A stretch of DNA of 64,000 bases from Aplysia californica (Eukaryota; Mollusca; Gastropoda; Aplysiida; Aplysiidae), in assembly GCF_000002075.1 (NCBI RefSeq), contig NW_004797507.1:651548-715547 (forward strand), read 5' to 3'. Positions 1-10,000 of the stretch are shown piece after piece. Under the pieces are notes generated by a model. That model did not search any database. It saw only the letters and a list, made by a program, of their open reading frames with translations, and was not told the origin of the DNA. Each line of letters starts with the position of its first letter. Position 1 is the first letter of the stretch. Both the position numbers and the translations under genes were made by a program.

Positions 1-750
1 GCAACTTACTGTTTTTTAACTGGGTTGGGTCTGGATCGCTAACAACAACTGGGTTGGGTAGTTGGCCGTCTGTAAACTGGCACTTTTCGGGCGACCAGAC
101 CTTTGTACTTTTAGTCGCCTCTATCACGAAGTATCACGGGAGGTGTATTCTTTACTCCCCCATAGTAAAACTATTCCCCCCCACCCCCACCTGCAGGGGC
201 GTGCTCCATGCGTAGTTGTGATAAATCTGACGTAAAATATTTTGAGTTTCACAACATGTCAAACTTTTCGAAAGCAGTTCTCTGAATATCTTGATCATGA
301 CTCCGAATAATTTTACGATTTTGATAGAGCAGATAAAACATTTGCTTTCTTCCCTCTTGGTCTCCTTAATAACTCCAAAACGGCCAAAAAAGTCTGATAG
401 AACGTGGTAATTCCGAGATAGCCAATCTAAGCCAGGTGTTGTTGTCTTCATAGTTCCAGAAGTGAGTCCAGCAGACCCGTGACCTTCACAAAGTGGGCTG
501 CAGGAGAACCACGTGACTCGACCCACGTGTATCTGTGGACCCAGTTGGACTATGGCATAGCACTGCATGTGACGAACGGCTCTACTTCGCCTGCAAAATG
601 TCGCTCAAGAGCGAGTGGGAGGCGGCGAAAAGTGGATATCGTTTTTCTTGATTTGAGTCACGGTAGCGAATAAAACGAGTACTTTTCTTGGGTCTTTTCC
701 CCAATACACTTGCGAATCAAATTTAACAAAAAACATACTAGAAAACCAAA
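1..750. other. Intergenic, no gene recognised
   Basis: A ggatcgctaacaacaac motif at 34-50 recurs near 5418, 20813 and 44331, so it is probably the tail of a dispersed repeat. Bases 235-330 resemble the AT-rich repeat at 2060-2290 and 47395-47640. The short open frames here have no recognisable features. Confidence 0.5.
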
Positions 751-1129
751 CAATACCAATCTTTTTGTTGCCGCTGTTTTTGCTCGTGCTATTGTCCGCC
801 TCCTAAATGATATAAATTGTGTGTCGATGGAGCTCTCCTTTGCTCTAACATCTTAAACGATATTTTAATCTCTAATGGGATGCCCTTGGCTCTTTTGATA
901 ATGACATATTATTTTGCACATGTTCTGTCTTTGTCAAGCGTGGACCAAGCCACAAAGCAGAAAGACCACCACGAGTATTCAAATACAATTGCACCAATGA
1001 ATGAATGATAATATAATCAGTTTAAAAAATCCAAAACCCCCCAAAAAAACCCTGAAATAGCGCAGTAAAAGTTCACTCAGTTCCCTTAGTGAAATCCTGA
1101 TATTGAGACATTATGGGCAGGAAAGAGAA

Positions 1130-1720
1130 AGGCCCTAAATAATCACAAAGAGACAGCCGAAATCAAGAAATTAAATAAGAGAAGCCGCTAAAATAGCATC
1201 CGACAGTTTCCAAGACGCCGCTGATCAGACTAGAAAAGTGCAATATATGAGGCGTTTTGCAGGCAAATACGGCCCTTCACGAGTTCTGGAATCTGTACGG
1301 AGCCACATGAAAACGAAGGAAAGCCTCAGGCATACCCGACTTCCAGAGAGAAGACAGTGACTCGCTGAGGAGAGATGGAAAGAACAAAAAGAAAATAACC
1401 CCCAAAATGCTCTATTCACTCTCTACATTCGGCATACCAATCAAGATAATGAGGCTAAGAGAACCATCTACTTTTCTACCTTCAACAGCATCAGAGTTCA
1501 CGCCAAGAAACATATTATGGCGGATGAGTTAATAACATTAGAGAAAGCAGTGTCTGGGGGGGTGGGGCGGTGGGGTAGAGGAGAATCTGCGCAAGGTCCT
1601 AGTGGGACTGAAAATGGTGAAATGGTATAACGCCTCTATCAGCACTGTAACTAGAGGATTTAGATACTCCCACATAAAAGAAATGGGTGATGCTGACATG
1701 TTTCGTTTTGTGTTTGAGTA
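1130..1720 (+). other. Coding-like decayed stretch, perhaps LINE-derived
   Basis: A plus-strand frame (about 1140-1550) is open over several tens of codons between stops, with residues such as YMRRFAGKYGPSRVLESV and FSTFNSIRVHAKKHIMADE. I do not recognise a family. It lies just upstream of a clear reverse-transcriptase fragment at 1898-2035, so it may be the same broken retrotransposon. This is weakly supported. Confidence 0.25.
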
Positions 1721-1850
1721 AAGAGAAGCACGTCGACACAATAATGGTCATTTAGAGCTGGGGAAAAGTAAGTCAGACAAAGACAGAAACAACAGAGGGA
1801 AAGTAAAGAAGTAGGTCCTACCAGTGGTGCCCTCCAACCACCCGCGATGC
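1715..1850 (-). repeat. Rep-3 repeat copy
   Basis: On plus this family starts near tttgagtaaagagaagcaca and ends ggtgccctccaaccacccgc. Related copies: about 9780-9910, 20110-20190, 34085-34218, 35875-36000, 39160-39295, 53650-53735 and 59195-59325. Several directly follow a Rep-1 copy, which suggests a longer composite unit. No coding capacity. Confidence 0.5.
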
Positions 1851-1897
1851 TGAAATTGAGTTTGAGGCAATAACCGTGGTCTTCAAAATTCAATCAA

Positions 1898-2035
1898 TAC
1901 ATGTACCAATAACAGCCTGTCAAGAGGCGAGATTCCAGATGACTGGCTCAACAGCCACCTCACGCTTGTCCCAAACCCAGAAAAAAATCCCAGTAACATA
2001 GTTCAATATCACACAATCACTATGCAGAACATTAT
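1898..2035 (+). mobile_element. Non-LTR retrotransposon fragment (RT start)
   Basis: The plus frame reads SRGEIPDDWLNSHLTLVPNP, then YHTITMQN. This is the typical entry to a LINE reverse transcriptase (IPDDW...PKPGKD...YR.ITMQN). It is short, breaks soon after, and is separated from other LINE-like sequence by a Rep-3 insertion. An old remnant. Confidence 0.65.
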
Positions 2036-2059
2036 TGCTACCTCAGAAAAAGTTATTTC

Positions 2060-2290
2060 TGACATTTCTTGGCAGTTTTGAGTAACTAAGACCATGAGGT
2101 CAGAAATTGAACGCTCTGTCTGTTCTATCAAAATCATAAGAATATATTCGAAGTCGTTATCAAGTTATTCAAAGGATTGCATTCGAAAAAGCTCGACATG
2201 ATGTGGAACTCCTTCTTTGACGTGAAATTTCCCAAAACTAGGTGCTGAGCTACTAGAACTGTAATTTTGAGGTAGAACGCCATCATAGCA
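2060..2290. repeat. AT-rich dispersed repeat (also near 235, 8460 and 47400)
   Basis: Shared phrases such as gaggtcagaa, atcaaaatc(g/a)taag, cgaaaaagct and ctgagc(a/t) in the same order at 47395-47640, with partial matches at 235-330 and 8440-8620. Class unknown. It may be a MITE whose ends I could not define. Confidence 0.45.
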
Positions 2291-2749
2291 AACTCTATTG
2301 TACGAGTCCTCAAGGTCAATGGCAGTCGCCAGACGCCAGTTTTCTCACCTCTCCTTAAAGCCATTATACACATCGGATGCGAGGATCGCTGTACCGGTAT
2401 TCATAATTCATCCAAGTGTACTTTTCTGTGCCGTAGCTTCTTGGGTAGAGGGTAGGAGGCTTTTCCTCTTTATAGCTCTTGTGCCAGCTTACACTTACAG
2501 GCCAAAATAGATTCCATTAGTTGACCAATACACTAACAAAGAGCAGAGAAAGCATGAGGGTCACGTATGAGTGCAGTCATACAGTTACAGGAAGAAGAGT
2601 AAGAAGATCAAGTGTGGTGAGTGATTCCTTTATTCTAGCTCAGCCTGCTAGTTAATTCTGCTCGCTCATTCTGTCTCACAGCTGTCTGTATGTCCAGGGC
2701 AGAAGATCCGGGTGATCGCCCTCAGGCTGCTCCCATTGAATTTGCTAGG

Positions 2750-3190
2750 TGTCAGGACATGGTGAAATCAGGCGCTCATCTGTGTGTTTTTTTGTATATA
2801 TGGAGTTATAGATATCATCTTAATATCTTGAAGCCTGTTCATTTGCCTTGCTTTTCGATGAAAAATACTCTTCTATCTTGAATAAAAGTCGAGATATTCG
2901 CGACTGAAGGAGGAGGAAAGAGTCGCCTGATGTAAAATTAGCAAGAAAATGGCCTCTAAAGTTAGCAAATTTCCAAAGCTGTGCTGTAGTGTCCTTGAAA
3001 ACCGCAAATTTACATTTTTTGTACCTTTGATCAAAGTTTTTTCAATAAAATTCAAACAGGAATGTGTTTTTTATTGGACATACATGTCCAAAACATAAAA
3101 TTTGATAAAATTTGACCAACAGGCGTGAAATGTCTATCTCTTAGATTTCATTATTATGACGAGCGCCTAATTCCACTGCGCCGTGACACA
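2750..3190. mobile_element. MITE with GTGTCACG-type inverted ends (MITE-5)
   Basis: The left end reads about gtcaggacatggtgaaatca then ggcgctcatc. The right end, reverse complemented, reads tgtgtcacggcgcagtggaa then ttaggcgctcgtc. About 440 bp, non-coding, AT-rich inside. The same family occurs at 19692-20103, 32110-32458 (partial), 39967-40407, 48219-48657 and 62970-63550. Superfamily not assigned. Confidence 0.7.
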
Positions 3191-3473
3191 CGTTTTGACA
3201 GTACATGTATACACTGAGTAGAGAAGATTCCCCTCTAAGTGTTATTGTCTTTCTCGTTTCCTTTATTCTTCCATATATACACATGTATAATATATATAGG
3301 TACCACAATAATATGGTACTTTACCAGTCTTCTGTGACTAGTAAAAATTGAGTATTTAAGTAAAAATGTAATAATGAAGAAGTTATTGTAAGGGTTAGAA
3401 TATTAATCTGAACAACAAAAAGACATCTATCGTTTGGAAATAAATGATTTTTTTTGGCTTTGACATTTAACAC

Positions 3474-4219
3474 TTAAGGGGATCCACTGGTCAGATCAGT
3501 AAAAATTTTGAAAAAAATATCAATTTTCAGATTTTGGAGTATCTTAATAGATATCAATATCAAGGATCCATCTTTAGAAGCCTAATTCCTTTATCAAACT
3601 TATAAATACCTGGAAAACGCATTTAAGAGAGGCAGCAATGTAGGAAAATCTTCACCAAAAATTATCTCTCTTTGCAGTTTTCTCAGAATTGTTTATCTGA
3701 CCAGGTAGCAACACTATATTGAGTAGATCTCAGAAAGTTACTGTCAGAATTGTTTCAAATTTGGACACAATCTTTTATACACAGTTCTCTATAACTTTAC
3801 AGGAGCATTTTTGCTGTTTATGGAACACATTTGGAGTTTTAGGCCTGTTTTATTTGACAAAATCTGAAAACATTGGAGACCTGAATGTGGTGCATAACAA
3901 GGACTGTAAGGCTCACAAGTCAGTACAAAAATTTCAAATTTGGCTCTGTAAGGTTGTTCTACCTACCAACAGTAATCGCCATGCCAAATATTAGGCTTCT
4001 ATCTTGAAGCATGTTGATGATTGACAAAATATAAAATTGGTTTTAAAAATGCTGAATCAATCCTATATTTTTGATGGCTCGAGATTATCATTGCTAAAAT
4101 CTTGAATTTTTTGCTTGGTAACCTTTTTTTGTACTATGTCACCCCCTTTGATGCAGAAAAGCAAGCGTTAGACCAAAAAGTATAGCATTTGGGTGTTGAC
4201 CATAGCTACACCCCCTTAA
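3474..4219. mobile_element. Kolobok-like MITE candidate (TTAA ends)
   Basis: Starts TTAAGGGGATCCACTGGTCA at 3474. The right end, reverse complemented, starts TTAAGGGGGTGTAGCTATGG at 4219. TTAA at both borders and a TTAAGGG terminus fit Kolobok-type elements. The 746-bp interior is AT-rich with no transposase. Inverted-repeat identity is moderate, so confidence is limited. Confidence 0.4.
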
Positions 4220-4239
4220 TAATGACACACATTTCTTGA

Positions 4240-4850
4240 ACAGGGGACTAAGAAAGTTTCTGAGGATCAGATGGACAGACAGGATCACCAATGTGGAAGT
4301 GTTAAGGAAAACAAGACAGATTCCAGTCTGAGATGAGGTTGGAAGAAGGCGGTGGCGATGGATTGGACATACTCTCAGGAAGTCATTGGCTTAGTGGTTA
4401 AGCTCTCGGACTCGCAACCGTTAGGTCTCGGGTTCGAATCCCGTCAGGGGCCCGATGTTGTGTCCTTGGGAAAGGCACTTTGCACAAATTTTCCCCACTT
4501 CACTCAGGTGGAAATGGGTACCCGGCTATAGACAGTGAACGATCTTGTCAGTTTGATCGTGTTTGAGCGCGTGAAATCCGCAGCTTGCACTGTACGCTTC
4601 GGCGGAAGCCGAGTATGTTTCTGAGTGTTCTCAGAGGGTCTGCTGGGGTAATAATGGTTGTAAAGCTCATAGAGCATGCTCTTGAGCATGGATATGCGCT
4701 ATATAAATGCAATTATTATTATTATTATTATTAAGTCAGGCAGCTGCATAACAAAGAAAGTTTTGGATTGGAACCCACAGGGTAAGAGATCAAGGGAAAG
4801 ACGGTGTGGAACCTGGAGAAGAATCACAGAAAATACTGATTATAAATCAC
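4240..4850 (+). mobile_element. LINE 3' fragment split by a SINE
   Basis: The plus frame reads RRRWRWIGHTLRK before the SINE. A +3 frame after it reads KKVLDWNPQGKRSRERRCGT then WRR. This is the same C-terminal RT-protein motif as the copy at 20230-20780 (RWMGHTLRKPSGN...WNPQGARGRDRPRETWRR). The two halves are separated by an (ATT)n SINE at 4386-4732. Confidence 0.7.
4386..4732 (+). mobile_element. tRNA-derived SINE with (ATT)n tail, full length
   Basis: The tRNA-like head has a box A (tagtggttaag) and an exact box B (GGTTCGAATCC) near 4430-4440, followed by a body and a tail (tatgcgctatataaatgcaa then (att)n). The direct repeat aagtca flanks it at 4380-4385 and 4733-4738. It is nested in a LINE fragment. 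Relatives: 4850-4915, 9585-9745, 13000-13130 (minus) and 63030-63175. Confidence 0.8.
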
Positions 4851-4915
4851 ATAGAGTTTGCTGCTGAGCGTGAATTTGCGCTACACAAGTGCTATTTATT
4901 GTTATTATTATTAAA
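4850..4915 (+). mobile_element. SINE tail fragment
   Basis: gctgctgagcgtgaatttgc, gctacacaagtgct and a (att)n end match the tail of the SINE at 4386-4732. Only the last 65 bp or so remain. Confidence 0.55.
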
Positions 4916-4919
4916 ATTA

Positions 4920-5824
4920 CCCTTGCCCAATAACGACCCTTTGGAAATTCAAACCTGGGTTAATATAATATATAGTCCAGCGTGACACTAATTGAGCTAA
5001 GAGTAGCAATGATCAAAGGTATAAAAAGAATTTTGAAATTCGCATGACTGTCTAAAAGGTGTTTATTCCTTTGGCAATTCCATGTAAAAACATTTCAATG
5101 AAACAATAAATGAAGACCACAATGTAAAAACTATCAGTCACAAAGTGGAAATTATTGAATTATTATTTCAGTTTCATGTAGCAAACTAGCATGTGTGCAC
5201 TACGCCTGTTGTATATATAGTCGAACCAGTAAAAATAATCTTAAGCTCTCCGTTTAGAACTTACTTGACCTTCAATACATATATCTAGAGTGGGGCCACA
5301 TTTGGGCCATCATGAGTGAAAGAAGCTTTTTAAAAACTTGTTTTCAGAATGGGGAACTTTACTTTTATTTTCAAATCCGAATGGCATCATGCAGAAGAGT
5401 TAACGCTCAGATGCTACTGGATCGCTAACAACGTCAAATCAAACAAAGAGTTCAATCCAAAGTCACAGACCCTTTCAAAAGAGGGAACAACATAAAAATA
5501 ATCCAAGTCCAGTGCGTTTTTAACTTTAGAATCTGATTTTCTTTATACCAGACTTTGATCGTTACACAATTGCAATGTTTCTAAATACGATCACTTGGCA
5601 ATTCCAATACACTGAGACATTATGGCTTATGGCAGTCCTTAAAAGAGGAAAAATCATATTTTGCTACTTCAAAAATGGAATTTGCAGCGTTTTGTCATCA
5701 AACTGTTCAAATGTACATGCTCATCCAATTACCAGAAACATCACAACAGGTGCTAGTTCTCGCAGAACAAACAAAACACTCTGTACTAACCAACAGAAGG
5801 CACAAATTTAGTACAGCCGACACA
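4920..5824. other. Intergenic, nothing recognised
   Basis: AT-rich sequence downstream of NUP188 with no protein signature, RNA gene or clear repeat boundary on either strand. The 78-codon frame near 5575 looks incidental. Confidence 0.5.
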
Positions 5825-5830
5825 TTTATT
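5825..5830 (-). terminator. Candidate poly(A) signal AATAAA
   Basis: AATAAA on the minus strand, with an ATTAAA-like overlap beside it. It is the first canonical hexamer after the NUP188 stop, about 1 kb downstream. Confidence 0.45.
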
Positions 5831-6417
5831 TAATTTGATCCCACTAGTTCCATACAATCATTTGTGTGTGTGTTTTTTAGTAGAAGTAAGTGTGCCTATG
5901 TGGTTATGTGAGAGTAAGAGGATGAGTGGTGTGTGTGTGTGTCTGTGTGTGTGTGTGTGTGTGCACACGCAAGTGTGTGCACTTGTGCATGCTTTTATGT
6001 CTCAGAGGGAATGTGTGTGTGTGTGTGTGTAAATGCAAGTATTTACATAAAATTGAGTGTCAGAATCTGGAACTAATACACACTCACGTACAACATTAAC
6101 AATTCGAACACATGAGACACAATTCACAAACGTCTTTGTGCAAATCAAAAGTCCCAGCCAGCTGTTTCATGTTCCCATATTTTATAACACAAAGCACCAA
6201 CCCTACTGTGATCCTGGACCTCAGCACTAGGTCTAGTCAGTTCCAAATGGGGGGTTTAAATTTACTTTTACTCATCAAAAAACGTTACTATTCCTATGTT
6301 GACAAGCTTCGGCCCCATGTCCTCACATCTACCCAGCATACACCAGAACGAAGACTCAAGATAACCATTCCTTTCTTAACAGAAACAGTACAAACTATGT
6401 GTCTCACAACCAGCCGC

Positions 6418-6728
6418 CTGACAGTAGCAGAATCTTACATCCAATAGCATGACAGTAGCAAAATCTCCCATCCAATCAGCTGCCAGCAAGTTCCTCTCAT
6501 CCAATCAGCTGACAGCAGCAGACTCTCTCATCCAAGCGACTGACAGCAGCAGAATCTATCATCCAATCAGCCGACACTGCAGACTCTCTCATCCAATCAG
6601 GTAACAGCAGTAGACTCTTTCATTCAATCAGCTGACAGCACTAAACTCTCTCATCCAATCAGCAAACAGCAGCAGGCTCTCTCATCCAATCGGCCGACAG
6701 CAGCAGACTCTCACATCCAATCAGCCCA
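6418..6728. repeat. 31-bp tandem repeat carrying CCAAT boxes
   Basis: About ten imperfect copies of a unit whose plus strand reads atccaatcagctgacagcag then cagactctctc. Eight copies keep CCAAT, most of them ATCCAATCAG, the optimal NF-Y type. Two copies have lost it by substitution. The array lies in the NUP188 3' UTR, so in mRNA sense the motif is CTGATTGGAT. Confidence 0.9.
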
Positions 6729-6836
6729 CTCATCTACATTCTAAGACCAACACTGTTCCTTCCCTGACCAGTGCTGACCCCAAGCTCAGTCACCCCTCAG
6801 ACAGACAAAAGCTAAGAACAAACGCGGCCCCTGCTA

Positions 6837-7042
6837 CTATCTCAACACTTTCTGAACAAAAGCCTGGACCAGTTGGATGTAAGCTGGGTCATTGGCGCCT
6901 GTGAAAGAAGTCACCGACACTGATCTGTTGAGCTGAGGGGTCAGGGACCCATGACCTGTGGAGGCTGAGCCCACGGGTGGGGTGCCCACTGCCGGAGAAC
7001 TGAGCCCAGCAGCTGCTGAGGATGTCGCTGACAGACTGAATC
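6837..7042 (-). CDS. NUP188: NUP188 last coding exon (49)
   Basis: 206 bp including the TAG stop at 6837-6839. A serine/glycine/proline-rich linker is followed by the conserved C-terminus AYIQLVQAFVQKVLR, matching human PLIQLVQAFVRHMQR. Acceptor tctctccag. Confidence 0.97.
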
Positions 7043-10000
7043 CTGGAGAGAGAAAGAGAGAGCAGAAGGCATGTTATGTATTGTTTGGTCGATGCCCTAC
7101 TAGATCAAAGCTTCAATTCACTGGTCAAAGCGATGGTCCAATTCTTGGTCCCTTGGTCATGCCAATGGTCCAATCCTTGATCTGGGCTATTTGTCATAGT
7201 TTCTGGTTCATGGAATAATAATACAAAGGAAGAAAGAAGGAACTAAAAAAGATAGAGACAATACACAAAATTTCGGACAAGATAAAAGTGAACTTTACCA
7301 TGATGTGGGGATGTACTTCCTGTTTGAGTGATGTGGTTCCATCTATCATCACCCTCTTACAAATAAATAGGCAGAATGTGGCCACTATAAATAAATGACA
7401 TATTTTGGCAGAACACAGGAAAAAACACAACATTCTTATGGTGAAGAAATCAGCAAACAAAAGGTACTAAATTCTGGTTCAAAAGCAGAATAAACATGGC
7501 CTAACTAATCTCCACACCACAAAATACAGTTTAAACCAAAATCTATGGGAGCCTCATATTTTCTTTGGTTGCTCAATGGCGTGCACATTTACTTCCTTAC
7601 TCCCTCTCACTACCTCTCAGGTACAGAGACAGAGAACTTGCCTACCTCTCAGGTACAGAGACAGAGAACTTGCCTACCTCTCAGGTACAGAGACAGAGAA
7701 CTTGCCTACCTCTCAGGTACAGAGACAGAGAACTTGCCTACCTCTCAGGTACAGAGACAGAGAACGTGCCTACCTCTCAGGTACAGAGACAGAGAACGTG
7801 CCTACCTCTCAGGTACAGAGACAGAGAACGTGCCTACCTCTCAGGTACAGAGACAGAGAACGTGCCTACCTCTCAGGTACAGAGACAGAGAACTTGCCTA
7901 CCTCTCAGGTACAGAGACAGAGAACTTGCCTACCTCTCAGGTACAGAGACAGAGAACTTGCCTACCTCTCAGGTACAGAGACAGAGAACTTGCCTGTCCT
8001 TGGTCAACTCTTCTAATCTTGGCTCATCTAGACCCTGGGTCATTGCCTCATCCCTGAGTGTGCCTCTTTAACTTCTAGTTGGTCTACCTCTGTCTTTTAC
8101 TTTTTCCAGTAGGTCTCTTCTCTAAATTTCAATATTTTGACGAGCGGCTCATTTCACCACAATGCCACACATTTTCACCCCCAAAAAAGAACAAATGGTA
8201 GGAGAAGACAACACCAGTCCCCCACCCCACCCCACCCCATGCAGCCTCTCACCTGTGTTTGGGGGAGTCAGAGAGGTAGAGCGCTCCACACCGCCTCCTC
8301 GTCGCAGCTGTCGATGTAGACTGGACAGGAACGAATTCTGGTGCGGGGGGAAAACAACATAATTATCAGGGTAAATTGAAGGTGCTGCTGTTGGCTGGTG
8401 TTTGAGGAGTTACGGTAAACGCATTTCACTGCGGTACGCAAAAGGTGCCAGTGCGATTTTCATTTCGAAAAGTAATGATACCCATCTTGCTACCCTAGAA
8501 TTACAAAATTCTATTTGCTCAGTACCTAGTTTTGAGAAATTTGACCTTAAATTGTGAGTTTCACAATAAGTCAAGCTGTTTTTAATGCAATTCTTTGAAT
8601 ATCATGATAACCATTTCAAATATTCATCTGATTTTGAATGTGCAAGCCATTTGAAAGTGAATACACTTGAATGCAAGAGTATTAATGTGGGCATTTGCGT
8701 GAATATGTGAGAGTGTGTACATGCTCGAGAATATTTGAGAGTATGGTTGCTTGCCTGTGTATATTTTGCTTGACATATGACTCACCAATTCAGTGCCCAG
8801 CTCTCGTTTCAAAAACTGCCTGTCACGGGGTACAAGGTTCGGATCTCTCAGGTAGCGACATGCTTGAGACATGAGGATATCCAGGGAGTTCTCGAGGGCA
8901 AAGTGGATAACGGGCCTGGGAACATACACACACATTGCATTTTACAGTGCTGTCAACACTTATCAGGATATATAAAAACACTTTATTCTGAAATGTAATC
9001 AAGAGTACTGAAATCTTGGCATTCAATGAGGTACCAAGGGAAAAAAATAGACAGTGAAAAAGGCAAAATTGTCATGTCCATGTGTATGTGTGTGTGTGTG
9101 TAGGGGGGAGGGGGGGTAGTATATATATGACACATGACTTTCATTCTGTACATTAAACTGAGAAGAAAACGGTACAAACAGTTGTGATACAGTGAGGAAA
9201 CACATCTAGTTGAGTAAACTATCTCACCTAGGCACTTGATGTCTGGTTGGATCATCCGGGGAACTGCGGTGAGGGGACAGCTTGCCACCCTCTCCCTGGC
9301 ACAATGCAGGAAGGGAAGAGGAATTAAATCCAGGCATTATCAACTTTAAGCGAAAAATTATGACTACAAAATTTAAAATAAAAAAAGAATATGTTACCAT
9401 TCTAGAGTCCATTTATAAATATTTGAACTTCTCATTATGATAATGCAAATCAGAATTTTAATTAAGCTTTGTACAGTTTAGCAATCTTTACCATTAAGGA
9501 CTGTTCAACTGATATGTCTTACAGACTTGCCAAATTCTTTTGTTCAATAGAACAGGAAAAATCAAAGCAATTCAGCGTTAAACCACTTAATCGGCTGCTT
9601 GCACTGTATGCTTCGCAGGAAGCTGAGAATATTTTTGAGTGTTCTAGCATCTGTTAGGGTTATAATAGATGTAATGTACAAAGAGCGTTCTGTAGAGCAT
9701 GGATATGTGATGTGCTTTAAAAAAGCAATTATTATTATTATGATCAAAAACAAGAAAGAAAAACAACAAAGTGAAAGAAAAGAAGTACAGACCTACCAGT
9801 AGAGTCCAATAACCACCTGAACAGCCATTCAGGGAAGGGAAAAAAGTAAAACAGAAATGCAGAAACAATAGAGGGAGAGAGAAGAAGTACAAGCTGACAA
9901 AGTGGCACTCTCCACGCAACAGTAAGATGCAGTGGATCTATACAGGCATCAGTACGGGATGCGAGCAAGAATGCGATCGCACACGACTCAATTTCCTTTC

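Larger units (their letters stand above)
5825..6836 (-). other. NUP188: Probable NUP188 3' UTR
   Basis: About 1.0 kb from the stop codon to the first AATAAA read on the minus strand (5825-5830, seen as tttatt on plus). It contains the CCAAT-type 31-bp repeat array (6418-6728) and a GT/AC microsatellite (about 5920-6030). I see no closer AATAAA. The true cleavage site cannot be fixed from sequence alone. Confidence 0.5.

Noticed and set aside
4386-4460. Functional tRNA gene
   Set aside because: Box A and box B are present, but the cloverleaf does not close well and the head continues directly into a SINE body with a poly(ATT) tail and target duplication.
1-5824. A second host gene downstream of NUP188
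   Set aside because: I read both strands for splice-flanked conserved peptides and found only LINE motifs and repeat ends.
7611-7994. CRISPR-like regular array
   Set aside because: Units are contiguous and identical, with no unique spacers, in a eukaryotic intron. It is a minisatellite.
7545-8071. Three overlapping 146-170 codon frames on plus
   Set aside because: They are the three readings of a 32-bp tandem repeat whose unit has no stop. 32 is not a multiple of three, so all frames are alike. No real protein.
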